Part shown: positions 1 through 12,532 of the stretch, one piece after another
Layout of the letters: each line of letters begins with the position of its first letter
How positions within the stretch are numbered: position 1 is the first letter of the stretch
Assembly: GCA_026874595.1 (NCBI GenBank)
Contig: CM049310.1
Coordinates: 16,778,058 to 16,842,057, forward strand
Source of the DNA: Sipunculus nudus
Lineage: Eukaryota; Annelida; Sipuncula; Golfingiida; Sipunculidae
Direction: 5' to 3'
DNA length: 64,000 nt
Made by a program: the position numbers and the translations under genes
Notes under the pieces: model-generated
What the model saw: the letters and a program-made list of their open reading frames with translations, nothing else
Database searches by the model: none
What the model was told of the DNA's origin: nothing

Positions 1-1740
1 GGCATTTGGAGTGTGTTCACAAAGTTATGCATACTTTACATAGTTTCCATGGAAGTCAAGTGCAGTGTAGTACCATATACAATATTTGGACATGACAAAG
101 TGACATGCGCTAACACACACCAACCGCAACCAAGTGGAGCCTTGAGCCTGGCTGTTATTGACCTTAGCTGATTAGTGTGGCCATGCAAAGTGATTTATAA
201 ACACCGTACGATCCGGCCGGATCGATAACCTTCGACCTCAGAATTCCTGGTGTCACCAGGAAACATTCTGTCATACCATAGTCCACAATATACATAATAT
301 AACAAGTAGTCTTAATTGTTTATAAGTCACTGCATTAATTAGGCTGTGATAACCTTGACGTACTCCACCTATATAAAATGACAATGTCTCAAACCTCAAA
401 CCAGACTCTGAGACTGATCACAGACTCATAGAATACCCCACAGACCAAGGACGAAAATTCGATCGATTTATTATTCAGAGGTCACTATTCCGTAAATATC
501 GATCATAAATCAACTTTTTTTCAATGATTTTGACATGAAAGAAATCTTATTACAGAATGTACCTTTAAAGAAAAAGCTGTGTGCTCTTACTTCCTACATG
601 CGGCTGGCGATTTACGGTTTTAAGTCGAAATATGGCGGCACCAAAAATTGTGTAATGCATGTAAAGAATTAATGAATCAGTGATTGATAAGATCACGGAA
701 ATACGACACGAAGATACACAGAAGACTGTAACGAAAATCTAATTGCGGAGAGGTTTGGTGGTGATTGGACCCATATCAGCCCAGAAGAAGTCGGAAAGCT
801 CTTAGGTGACCATACTCAATCGATAATCGAACTAATAATAAGTGTAGGAACACTGAAATCTTCCCGACGATGCCAGGTGGTGACTGGGAAAACACTGATG
901 GCTCACTGTTAGCACTGTCAAATCAAATTAGAAAAAAATCTCACACAAATAATGTACCGTATTTGTATATTATATCAATAGAATATTTTACAGTACTTGG
1001 ATGTGGATACTTGAACCTAGATACCTTTTAGTAAAGGCTCGGTCCATGCATGGCGGAGTACTGACTGTAACATGAGAATGAAGGTTACCGTTTTATGAGA
1101 ATGACTCATTCAGGAGCGCCAGGAATAATCCCGCAATCAATACAGTCTAGCGATCTTCTGACTCTCTATTTATTTCCACATTTTTTTACTCCTTAAAAAA
1201 ACTGCATGGGCCACGTCGAAATACACCTAATACGCCCGTTTCAAGATTCGCACCAAATGACTTCCGATTTAATCTCCACACACACACACACACATATATA
1301 TGTTCCACAGACATATTTGTCACGTGACACTGTGTAAGCCTGAACTTGTCTTAATATTTCCTCATGGATCCAGATTGTTTTAAGATACGACAATCAACAG
1401 TTGAACATATATGCATACAAATCTCAGGTTCATATATCACTACACTGGCGGGCCAGTCTGTGTTCGGGCTTATTACCCACCAGACAGTCAATACACAATG
1501 GTCTCTTATATATTCAGGACATTTAACCATGACCAGTAATATCTTACAGACATCGCTTGCAGAAAATTGCTGCTGCATGATGTTATTTGATGCAGCCAAA
1601 ATATTGATCGAAAACTGGCGAGTTAAAACATGGTAAGAAGAGTCCGTGTTTTGATTCAACTAAAATAGCAATCCATGGTAAAACACACGAAATTTGGTCG
1701 AATTGTCACAAACAGTATGCTTTTCTGTTTAAAAAAAATA
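1..1740. other. No gene recognised
   Basis: AT-rich unique sequence. The 90- and 102-codon open stretches on opposite strands at 1351-1659 overlap each other and match no known family. Confidence 0.5.
1270..1300 (+). repeat. (CA)n(TA)n microsatellite
   Basis: About nine CA and four TA units. Confidence 0.9.
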
Positions 1741-1764
1741 TTTTGTGACCCCGCCATATATATA

Positions 1765-1808
1765 TATATATATGCGAGGAACACACACTTAAGTATATAT
1801 ATATATAT

Positions 1809-1846
<38 letters not shown>

Positions 1847-1884
1847 TATATATATCTACTTAAGTGTGTGTTTCTCGCATAATG
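1765..1884. repeat. Palindrome with (TA)n core
   Basis: Arms 'atgcgaggaacacacactta' and 'taagtgtgtgtttctcgcat' are inverted copies with one or two differences, separated by about 75 bp of (TA)n. It would form a cruciform or long hairpin. Confidence 0.8.
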
Positions 1885-1999
1885 ATGATTCATTGTAGTG
1901 TACTCTGTCACTGATATTAATAACCTATTTTCAGATAAAATACAGAAATCTAAATGAAATATTCATTCTATATTAAATGAATGTGAAATGTAAATTATA

Positions 2000-2002
<3 letters not shown>

Positions 2003-2051
<49 letters not shown>
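2003..2051 (+). repeat. (TA)n microsatellite
   Basis: Uninterrupted TA run of about 24 units, followed by a short GA-rich run. Confidence 0.95.
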
Positions 2052-2055
<4 letters not shown>

Positions 2056-2552
2056 CAGAGTGAGAGAGAGAGTTTACTTACATTGTATTCCTGGTCTATC
2101 CGCTATAAACAGGACTGTCACGTTAGCCGTGGGCGTGTGGTACTGTTCAGCTTGCGGGGACTGCTTTATAATGACAACATCTGGGCCGCGGAGGCCTGTG
2201 GGTAAAATGATCCTGTTGTCAGTTAATATTTAACTCTGCCGTCATTCATCATGTCTCGTCGAAAATAACGTCTCACGGCCGTTTTCATGTAAACGACACA
2301 CTTGCGTGCATGGCATGAAACGCTGATCTCTTTCCCGTCTCAAATAAAAAGCAATTTTAACATCTAAAGCGTTACGTTATTAAACATGAAAGAGTGAAAC
2401 TTGCTGCATGCATTGAAATCGAACTGGCTCCAGGAAGTCACATGTGGTGAACCGCAAAAAGCATTAATCTGCGGTATCAGCATGTTGACGGGGTTTCTAT
2501 AGATATCGCAGAGCTGACGCTTTCATCTTGCACCTCCTCATCACCTCCTCCG

Positions 2553-2555
<3 letters not shown>

Positions 2556-2605
<50 letters not shown>
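2556..2605 (+). repeat. (TA)n microsatellite
   Basis: About 25 TA units. Confidence 0.95.
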
Positions 2606-2611
<6 letters not shown>

Positions 2612-2965
2612 TGATATACATATATGTGCCAGGGCTTTCAACTCGAAGCAAACCCACATCTATTTCCTACAACCCCCCCCCCCTAATCGAGAGGACCTCC
2701 GTCATATTTTGAAAGATTATGTCAATTTTATTATGTGTTATATTACGTCATTATCGTATCATTACGTATTATCTTATCGTGATTATCTGATTGTAGTAAA
2801 AAAAAAAGAAAAAAAAAATGAATTATCTGGGAAGTTTTTTTTTTTTAATTTCATGAGTTTCCCTTCGTGATTGCATGAGTTATGTTGTGAAAGCACACAC
2901 AAACACACGCACGGACGGACGGGGATGAACGCATACCCTCCAGGTGTGCGTAGAAGGAAAAAATT

Positions 2966-3170
2966 CTTAAACGACTGTCTGTTTGTCTGTCTGTTTGTCT
3001 TTGTTTGTCTGTCTATTTGTCTGTCTGTTTGAATCATTCTTATATATTGAGTCTGTCTCTGTCTCTTCTTGCGTTAATTCTGTTGGTCTTTCCCTTACGC
3101 TAGGTATGCCTTTCTTGTAGGCTCTTTTTACTTTTCCCTCATTTTTTCTCTCTCTCTCATTTGCATCTAA
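2966..3170 (-). repeat. (TCTG/TTTG)n and pyrimidine-rich low-complexity stretch
   Basis: Imperfect TGTC/TGTT tetranucleotides to 3035, then T- and CT-rich sequence. Poly-A and poly-T runs precede it at 2797-2850. Confidence 0.85.
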
Positions 3171-4090
3171 ACCAAGAATCCATTTATTCTGTTTAATTAT
3201 ATAGATGAATAGTGGAATTAACAGCGGTTTTATAAAAAAGTAATTGTAATATAAATATCATCTTGTGTTTACATCCTAAGCGAAAAAAAGTTATAAAGTA
3301 GCTAATGTCACTTGTCAGTTTAAGAACTTTGTTTTGTTTCCTAGATAACAATATTATATAACAAGTATTGAAAACACCAAGTATGGAACCTGTCGTGTTA
3401 ATATGATTCGATGGCAATCTTACCGGTTGATTTAAGTATTTATGGTGAATGTTATGAATGCCAGACCATTTGTGTTGTATCGTCAACTATTTATAGAGGG
3501 TATATGCAAAGGAACCAGCAGGCAAATATTCAAGGCTGGCGATATCACATCCATAACAATAACATTTATGGTGATTGTTTACAGTTGTTGGCCTTGTACC
3601 TGTAGGCTATCATTTAAAGGTGCTGCCGCCTAGTACTAAAACTGATAACTACATGACAAGAAAGGAAAACTCAAGTGATGTTTTCACAAGCATTTTGCGG
3701 CAACTGGCTTTGGTCAGTTTGATTCATTTCATGAATAAAAACAAGATAACCTAAGTTTTCTCAATAATTGAAAAACGTTTAGTTTCATGATGATGTATGT
3801 TTTCTGTTTTGTAATTCTGTACACAGAATACTGAACAGCCTGGTTTATTAATATATGTTCTTGAGTTGGGACAGGTCTGCGTGTTCAGGTCAGACTGACG
3901 CATTAATTTCACTATGTATTACCATTGTAAATAAAGCTGTATTGCATACATACCTGACCATATTTTGAAAGCTCCAGTACATGGGTCTAAGATTAGAAAT
4001 CTTACTGCACTCTGTTTAAAAATGTGGAGAAAGTGGCGCCTCGTGTGACTGATTTGAGAACTACGAGCCCAGTTTTCTCCCAGTCTAAAG

Positions 4091-4204
4091 ATGGCAGCAC
4101 CACCCGAAGCAATCTGTGGAAAAGGCACACCTCTCACAGCATCTGATGTCATAATTTTCTCTCTGCAGGAAAAAGAAATATATCTTTGCATGATTGAGAG
4201 CTAG
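4091..4204 (+). CDS. Small reading frame of 37 codons (uncertain)
   Basis: Starts MAAPPEAICGKGTPLT in a strong context (AAGATGG) within a G/C-richer patch and stops at 4202-4204. No family recognised. A CTGCAG at about 4164-4169 could act as a splice acceptor, so it might also be part of an exon. Weak evidence. Confidence 0.12.
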   Translation: MAAPPEAICGKGTPLTASDVIIFSLQEKEIYLCMIES

Positions 4205-6400
4205 AATCCTATATTATCAGAAAACAAAGCCACAAATTAAAAACACCTCTATCAATTTGAGGTTGACACACTTTAGCCCGGCCTTGTTATATTACAATTT
4301 GTCCGGTCATACACAAAATTGCCAAGTGCTTTAATTGTCGCTCACACCACTTGTTGCCAATAACCGAGTTAATTGGCGTAGTTTCTGAAAGATGGTGCTG
4401 CGAGAGCGCCTACACGAAATAATGTAAAGTTTCTCAAATCTTTTGGGGAAATATATGAAACATGACCTCCGTTAAAACCACTCTGTATCGATCACGAAAT
4501 TTGATACGAAAAACGGACAAAAGAATTACAAGACAACACAGTTAATTAACTAAAGATATATTACAGAAATTTTAAGTAAAGAAAGATAAAAAATGTCTTG
4601 AAGAGAAAATCTGTAAACAAAGGGGTAATCTGAAATCGATATCAAGTTACCGGGATTATCTGAAATCGCTACAGCGACCGGCTCCCTGCTACAGAAAAAT
4701 TAAGTGTTACGCTTATGTAAATTCAACACACACTACTCGCTCGTCATTGTTATACTGAGAGAGATAACACCCTTTCACTAAGTTAAAATGGTGCACGATA
4801 CGTAAAGCATAGAGAATATGCATTGCGCAGGCACCAGATTTGGGCTCAGACGATTTTGCATTAGAACTCGAAAAAATCACATTTGTATTTACAGTTAAAT
4901 GCAGATATAGTAGATAGAAACTTTGTTTGTGCATTTAAATGCCGCACTGAAAGCTTTGATGTTCAGATGCAATTGTATTTCGAGGTGCTATCACAGCTGA
5001 ATTACAACAAAAATTAAGAACCATTATTTTTTTCAGTAAAACACCAGCTTCATTTAGGCAAATTTATTAATTATAAATGAGATTGTTAGTGTATTTTCAT
5101 TTGTTTTTTTTTTATAAGATTTATCGCATTTACAATTGTTATTATAATATTTAATCGCATTTTGGCTTTAATTTAAAAAAATTGCATTTAAATGCACTGT
5201 GTTCCGATGGAGCCCTGCCTTGATATTCACACGTTTAATTTGAATTTATAAAGCGGGTTTCACATTGAAGAATGTCTTACATTTAGTTGTATATTTGTCT
5301 TAATTCTAGTTTTTGTAATTACAGGAGGAAAAAGTAAGGATTCAAGATTGGGAAATAAAATCTAATCAAGTCGTTAATGTTGAACTGGAAGACTCTTGCA
5401 GTGGGAGGAGAGGCTAAGCTTATATTTTTAATTTTACAATTAGGTAAATCAAGTTAGTCCAGCGGTTCCTTGATGTCAAAATACGAAAATGAACCCCTGG
5501 GTGCATACGGCGCCCCTTACTTAAAATGTAATTATTTCAATTGATTTATGGATCTTCTTGTTAAACATAGGGTATAATATTGTTGGGAAATTCTTCTCAT
5601 TGCACTGAAAAAACGGGTTGAATTCCCGGGGAATATCATCCAGAAAGGAACATTTTACCCAAAACACGCATGAATGGCCACATTGTTTACAAGATGCAGA
5701 GAAAGGTCGATGGTTTTACACAACTTAGAACACGTTTCAAAAACGTAAAAAAAAAAGTCTTAAACAGTTGGCTCACGTACCGCAAAGACACCTATAAGGT
5801 GGCGACACCAAATTATATAGGTTTTCCGTATAAAGTTATGACTAAATGTTTTCTCACCTGTCTATATACAAACACATATGGATTTTTACCACAGATCTGA
5901 GCGACAAATACACGAGCTTTATAAGCTACATGAGCCCGGAAACCATACAGCCCTATACAGTGATGAACATTCCTGCCAGCGTATTTTCACAAAGGCCACC
6001 CTTGTACACTATTTATACATCATGCGCAATCGTATTTACCTCTCCCGTTTTACATTTAGGCTACACACCATGTACGTTTGCAGCTAAATGACAAAGGTCC
6101 TCTATATCCGAGGGTTGACTAAACTTTTGTGTTTACTAAACTACTGTCTGTCGATAACCTAACAGTCGATCGTTACGGTGTGCGGGGGAATACTAAAAGT
6201 AAAAGGTACCACGAAAAGCACGTTGATTGCGTGAGTATACACTGTTGGTGTCTGATATCAGATTTAAAGTTAATGACCATCACGAGCACATAACCGTTGG
6301 AATCCATATTAAAATATGAATTATTGATGTGATCTTATATAGTTATAACACTGCCAGCCTGTTCTTTGAGCGTATATTAACTGGTCATAGAGCGTTTTTA
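4205..6400. other. No gene recognised
   Basis: Mostly AT-rich. A G run at 6420-6434 and a short A/G-rich tract follow. Overlapping short frames at 5670-6091 look random. Confidence 0.5.
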
Positions 6401-6575
6401 AAAGTGTGTGTGTGGGCCCGGGGGGGGGGGGGGGAGCATATATATAACATGGGAGATCAAAGATTCTACAAAAAAAAAGGGGGGCAGGTACCTTGAGAAT
6501 ACCCAAGGCGAACAAAACCAACCTAAGGATCTTATGATGAATTATTTTTAAAATATAAATAAAATGTCGTGAGGA

Positions 6576-7542
6576 CAGTGGCGGATCAAGGATTTTTTTT
6601 TTTGGGGGGGGGGAGCTAATATGTTGCAGAGTGTTGTTAGCATCTAAAATTTGTGCAAAAATGTAATTTTGGAAGGCAAAGTGGGGTAAGTGGAAAGGAC
6701 TTTGCAGATTTGAATGAAATCCTTGAGTTCTAGCTTTTAACTCATGGAATGTATAACTTTCATCTATACTTTTAACTATACACCGGAGAACAAACTCACT
6801 AATAATAAATGATATTATATTACTAAATATTAGGATCACAATTTCATTTGAATGATTTTGTGTACCTGCACAAAAGTAATAATGCTTATTGTTTTATTTC
6901 CCTTGAATTTTGCAACCAATATAATCATTTCAAAGAATACTTTGAAGATATTTGATAAAACTTATTTTCATGGCTGTGGGCCTTAACATATTTATAGTAT
7001 AGTTTAGACATGTTATCATATTAAAAAGTGATCACAGAAAAATACACATATTGACTAAGTATAATTAATATTGTTACGGGGTGACATAAAAGCGGACCGA
7101 ACTTCGCTTAGCTAGCGAAGCGGTTTTTACGCCGGACTTGTGCGTCACCGTTGTGGGTTCGAATCCCGGATCGGCCCAGAATTTTCCCATGATTAATTTG
7201 TCTTCGTAATAATATGTATTATACCTGTCTTATAATAATAATTATGTTATCTGATCTAAAACATCAGTGAAATTTTAAAAAGTTAAATCACAATAGGCAG
7301 CAGTCGTACAGATGTAGAGGCAAACTTGAACTTTACTTGAGTTGGCATTCTGTCACCATGTACTTGAAGTTACCTGAAGTAAAGTTAATATTTCTAGCCT
7401 TTCAGACTCTGATACTTACAGAAGCGTGACCAGCACAGCAACTTTCTAATGTTTTTTTTTTTCCTGAGGCCGGCACCTTTTTTTTTGGGGGGGGGGGGGG
7501 GGTAACCATACCTCCCCATCTACCCCCCTGGATCCACCACTG
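6576..7542. mobile_element. hAT-like non-autonomous element (CAGTGGCGGATCAAGG ends, 8-bp duplication)
   Basis: Left end CAGTGGCGGATCAAGG then a T/G homopolymer; right end, inward, CAGTGGTGGATCCAGG then G homopolymers. Flanks CGTGAGGA (6568-6575) and AGTGAGGA (7543-7550) match at 7 of 8 bases, as expected for an 8-bp hAT target duplication. No transposase. A tRNA-like structure sits inside at about 7096-7175. Confidence 0.75.
7096..7175 (+). tRNA. tRNA-like sequence with long variable arm, probably a pseudogene or SINE head
   Basis: A perfect A box (TAGCGAAGCGG) and B box (GGTTCGAATCC) are present. A cloverleaf can be drawn: acceptor GGACCGA/TCGGCCC (6 of 7 pairs), D stem TTCGC/GCGAA, variable arm GAC/GTC, T stem with three firm pairs. 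The anticodon stem is only three pairs (CGG/CCG) with an 8-nt loop, so a normal anticodon cannot be named. It lies in a hAT-like element. More likely a tRNA-derived relic than a working tRNA. Confidence 0.4.
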
Positions 7543-7613
7543 AGTGAGGATGAATGATTTTATTCAGATTCATATGTTAAGTTGTGTAAACCTCTGTGAC
7601 CGTCGTTCCTAAT

Positions 7614-7616
7614 GTT

Positions 7617-7668
<52 letters not shown>
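7614..7668 (+). repeat. (TAA)n microsatellite
   Basis: About 18 ATA/TAA units, starting 64 bp after the hAT-like element. Confidence 0.95.
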
Positions 7669-7984
7669 TATAGTATTTATATAGCGCCAAATCTCCGATG
7701 GTCAGACTCACAGCGCAGTTTACACTCACACATAAACACAAATAATAATTTCATGGAAATCTACTCCTTGTGCCTGACCCAAGAAAAAAATGATGCATAC
7801 GTTTTTAAATTAGTTTTAAGTGATATAAGAGTTGGAGAATTTCAAATTGTAATGGATTGGGAATTACTTTTGGGGCTATGAAAGGGAAGGAACGTTCACC
7901 GACTTTCATATTACACTTGGTACATTAAGAAGATTTCCGCTAAAGAAGTAACCCTAAAACAACTTCAGATCAAAAGGGAAAGTT

Positions 7985-8066
7985 TGGGGGGGGGGGGGGG
8001 GGGGGGGGTCAGGATCCTCTTGACCCCCCCCCCCCCCCCCCCTCCGCACTGGATACGCCACTGCAT
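7985..8066 (-). mobile_element. G-run/C-run block with a CAGTGGCGTATCC terminus
   Basis: A run of more than 20 G, a short spacer, a C run of about 18 and then the inverted terminus (inward CAGTGGCGTATCCAGTGCGG) ending at about 8065. Same terminal style as the 6576-7542 element; the rest of the copy is not defined. Confidence 0.4.
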
Positions 8067-8069
8067 GTC

Positions 8070-9590
8070 ATTTTTGTTGTTCAAATTATACTTGGCTTGT
8101 CATATCAGTGCAAATCAGAGGGATTTCTTTTACAACATTTATTATCTAAAGGATGCACAAAACCCCTGGGTTTTAGAAACCAACTGTTGTGTGATTGCAG
8201 GGTTCACTGGAGTAGTATTTAGTTGAGCTATTAAGATGAACTCATCTCGAGTCCACATAATTCAATTGGTCTGGACTGTGGTTTGTGCAGTTATTAGTTG
8301 AGTATTAAAGGTCATCTCAACTAGAGTATGTACACAGCCCCGGGGTGTTATGTTCAGGGCTGCCTTTAAGTTGAGTATTTATAATTCAAATTAAATTAAA
8401 TAATTACTTCATATGAAATTTGTTTTGTTAAGAATTTGCATTTACTTGTATTCACACTTTAATTTATTTAATTTATCAAATTAATTGAATTAATTAATGT
8501 TTAATAATATTAAAATGAGTGAATAATTAATATACATTTTCCAGTGATTCTCTGTTACATATGTGTACATCATTAAAAGTTTGTTTAGAATGTCAAAAGT
8601 TTCTTCCCTAACATCCTTTTCCTCCCGGAAACTTCCTGAAAATATCCCTTACTTCCCTGGGATGGGAAGAAATACCTATTTTCCTGGTAGAATGCCAACC
8701 CTGCTGCGATACGCTGCAATGCATAAAGCATAAGTAGCATAGTGAAACAGGTTTGGCTCAATCATCAACACGCTAATCTAAAAAACACCTCTATATTGAT
8801 AACAAAGAGACAGTATACCTCGAATCAAAACCTTTCTTTTTATTCACATTGCTTGGTTCGAAGTAAATAAAGGGTGACATTGTTCAGGCTGAAAGAACCT
8901 CAGTCGTCAGTCTTCAGACGTGAATTAACAGCTACATTGGGGCTGTCATCTTGCATCATCCCGACCTCCAATCAGAGACGCCACGGCAACCCTATATAGA
9001 TGGGCCAGCCCTCTATAGGATTGTTAAATCACTGGTTAAATTTACTCTTTTGAAATTGCTATTAAGGCACATTTGCCCCTACCAGTTGAGCCACCAAAGT
9101 TTAAATCTATCTCAGAATCAATTTACATTTATAAACTTTATATTTACTGAAAATTTGCCGTTTTCTAAAGTACAAATACTAAATCAGTTGAAGTCACATG
9201 TGCGGAACAACTCTATACAGTCCTTTTCATGATTATATATAAATGTCAAATATATGCTAGGATCTCAACTAAACCTAACAGAAAATTTCCAGCTACTGGA
9301 TGTATGTGCTAAAGCTGTTCCAGACTAATTGTTTAATTGCTTAACTATATCAATATGTAACTGCGATCACAGCTACTAAGTATTTATTTAACTCTCTCAA
9401 AATATTTCACTGTAAATGGTAGCCTCAAGGGTTGCTCCATGCGTGTTCATTACACTCTGTTACTCAAGTAGAAATCAAGTGAAGCAAATACATTAATACA
9501 CTAAAACTGATATAAGCTCTCGTGAATTAAAATATGTATATTCATACTTTCCCTTCATATTTTTCGTTGTAATTGAAAACTACCACAGGA
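8070..9590. other. No gene or clear repeat recognised
   Basis: AT-rich. The 93-codon open stretch at 8951-9232 has no recognisable domain. Confidence 0.5.
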
Positions 9591-9594
9591 CCTG

Positions 9595-9650
9595 TGCAGG
9601 GGCGGATCCAAGATTTAGGAAAGGGGGGGGGGGGTTCCAACCCAGGAGAA
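9595..9650 (+). mobile_element. One end of a CAGGGGCGGATCCA element
   Basis: CAGGGGCGGATCCAAGATTT followed by a G run and 'aacccaggag', wording shared with 31127-31140 and with the 6576 element end. The partner end is not clear. Confidence 0.35.
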
Positions 9651-9830
9651 CTAATGAAAATCCTAAAAAAAAAGCTCATTAAGTCCGGAAAAAAGGGGGA
9701 GGTCAAGGCCGCAAATGGGTGGTATCAGAAACTCATGCACTAAAACAGGCTTGATGCTTGATTACCACACATTCACTGGTAGCTGTCAGATACAGAACGA
9801 AATGAGATCAGTGCAAGCTAGGATTTCTAA

Positions 9831-11924
9831 AGCCCAGGTCTCACTTACCACGTCCTTCTACGGTGCCTCTGGCTTAACGACAAGCCAGAACGACGCATTG
9901 TCGGGAATAAACGTGATGAAGATCGCGTTCTCATGACGGGGGTGTTACGATCTCCCATGGTATTTCACGTTCATCCACGGTGCTGCTACGGCATTGCAAT
10001 GGTTAAACGTGGTTTCTCGTAGAAGAACGTGGGTAGGCCCCGCTCTTCCAAGTGCTTGACTCGTCCTCGGTACAATACTGCTACTGTTATCTATACGTTC
10101 TCCTACGTCAGTGTCACAGCAGCGTCACGGTAACTGCATTCAGTCACGTTTTTCCTGTATGGTACCCAACGGCAATGGACCACGTTCCGGGGTGACAAGA
10201 AGATTTACCGTGCCCAAGCTCCACAGTGTTTCAAACGCCGGATGGAATGGAAGAAAACCGAAAATAAGATATGATGTACTAATCAGCGATCGAGAAGAAG
10301 GAGGAATAAATCTCCCAGATATAGAAACAATTAGAGAGAGAGAGTCAGAGAATAATGTGGATTATACGATTGAAAAGCATGTCAGCTATTAATAAGTGTA
10401 CAATATTTTTAGATTTTTATTTGAAATATATGGGAGGTATAAAAAAATATAGGGATTAATTTTGACGTGAGCATTACGGGTAGGAAAATTCTATATTCAG
10501 TGTTTAGAATTATGGTCTAGGTTTACCTCATGTGTACCAGATAATACAGAAAGTATATATCGACGGCCTTTATGGAACAATAAAAATATAAAAGTGGACG
10601 GGAGATCTACTTATGTAAGTTATTTAGATAAATTAGGAATTAAATACATATATCATCTGTATAAGCAAAATGGTTGTAAAAAAGAATTAAGTGATATTAT
10701 ACCGCACTCTTGTATGGAGTATAAATATATTTTATACATTGGCTAGCTATTCAGAAGGCTGTGCCAACAAATTGGAAACAACAGATTATATCAAAAGAAA
10801 TACCCTCCACAATATATAACTGCGATTCTGAGGATGTTATTATCCCAGTACAGAACAAAATGATGCACTTGAGAAGTATTTGTTTCTACCATGTGTATAA
10901 TCATATTATAAATACAAAAAAGGGAGAACCAGTAAACAAAATAAAGCTTCAGGGGGAAACAAACAATGAATTGAGCTGGAAGGAAGCAGCTAAATTAGTA
11001 TACACCGTTACATTAGATATGTATATACGACATTTCCAGTTTAAAATTCTTCATAATGTCTTAGCGGTTAATGAGTAACACTTCATATGGAAAATCTCGG
11101 ATACTGAGAGATGTTATTGCTTCATTCAAAAGGAAACTGTAATCCATCTATTTTGTGAGTGTCATAGGGCAGTCACATTTTATGGACAAATAAAGAATTG
11201 GGTTAAGAAAGTAGGTATTGATATGCCTCAATTACAGTACAATTTAATATATGTTGGATGTGAGAAAAAATGAACTCAAATGTCTCCTTGATATGTTGAT
11301 ATTAATTAATAAATATATTTTGTATAAATATCGTAAGGATGTTGATGTTCCATCTTTTGTTACATTTGTTTATCATGTGGACAATATGGAATTATTAGAG
11401 CGCAAAGTGGCGGAGAATAAAATGTTGTTAGACCTACATGATAACAAATGGGGTAAATTAATGCCTCTGTTAAGAATCAGATGATATGTAATTGAATGTA
11501 ATAAGTATGTAATCCACTATTCTTTGTATAAAAATTGTGTCCACTGTCACATGCATGAATTATGTTATATACACTATCACATGCATGTTCAACTTTGAGG
11601 GTCTGTCAGTGATAAAAAAAAACCCCAAAACAATAAAAAATTATTGAGGGGAAATTAATCTGAGACAACCCTCTAGAAAGAAGGAGAAAAAAAAATCAGT
11701 TCCATCCAGGGTTCCAGGGTGCACATTTTCTGTGCCAGGGATCACGTTCTGTCCCGTTCGTTTGATCGTTTCAAAGAGAACATGGACCCCGCATGACCAT
11801 TCACTTTTATTCACGTCCCTCTACGGTGTCCTACGGTAAAGGCCACGTCCTACCAAGGCCTCCCATGACTACTTTCAAGAACGTGGTGAACCGTAGACAG
11901 AATGTTGTGAGAGAAACCTGGGCT
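9831..11924. mobile_element. TIR element with TTAA-type flanks, carrying an L1-like fragment
   Basis: Left end AGCCCAGGTCTCAC at 9831 and right end reading inward AGCCCAGGTTTCTC from 11924; flanks are CTAA (9827-9830) and TTAA (11925-11928). About 300 bp inside each end are rich in words such as CACGT, TACGGT and AACGTGG. The middle is an L1-like LINE remnant, so the carrier is a non-autonomous element with a later LINE insertion. No transposase is seen. Confidence 0.65.
10225..11640 (+). pseudogene. L1-like (L1/Tx1-type) LINE ORF2, 3' end, decayed
   Basis: Broken frames carry the C-terminal region typical of L1-like ORF2 after the RT. KPKIRYDVLI..EEGGINLPDIE is near 10250-10330, LWNNKNIKV..GIKYIYHLY near 10570-10670, and NELSWKEAAKLVY..MYIRHFQFKILHNVL in the open stretch 10761-11078. 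CYCFIQKETVIHLFCEC is near 11110-11160, and the last stretch ends at 11481-11483. In-frame stops (11076) and frameshifts show it is dead. The endonuclease and RT core are absent (5' truncation). An A-rich tail is near 11610-11640. It lies wholly inside a TIR element. Confidence 0.8.
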
Positions 11925-12301
11925 TTAAATAGCGGGGTTTCCAGGAACGCGGGGCTAAACATGTTTGATGCTCGAATTCTTTTAATGATGTGCCTAAAAG
12001 TTGGCCTGAGCGTTCCGGACTCGTAATTTTTTCCCTATAAAAAGCCATGGCTAATATAAATATATAGGAATTGAAGCAGATCATGTAGGTTTACGTTGAA
12101 ATGGTTGGACGGAGGTTACACTCTTACTTATTACTGTGTGTCTGTCTGCATGTTATACCAAAAAGGTGGGTCTTAAGGAAGGAAGACCAGGTTCAATGGA
12201 TCACATTTTGTGAGAGTTATGCGCTCATATTAATTATTCTTAGGGATTACTTAATAGCTACTGCAAAAAATAAATAAATACAAACATGAACAAGTTAAGA
12301 A

Positions 12302-12303
<2 letters not shown>

Positions 12304-12355
<52 letters not shown>

Positions 12356-12483
12356 CACATAAACATATATATATATATATTTACATATTATATTGATATT
12401 AATTTAATACATATTATACTGATACATATTTTTAGTACATATGTTAATACACTCTCCTCAATGAATAATATACAAACACACAC

Positions 12484-12532
<49 letters not shown>

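Noticed and set aside
3919-4191. 90-codon minus-strand open stretch
   Set aside because: No domain; overlaps the plus-strand 37-codon frame, and neither is supported.
6321-6839. 172-codon minus-strand open stretch
   Set aside because: Crosses G/C and A/T homopolymers and the end of a hAT-like element; homopolymer-encoded P and K runs, no domain.
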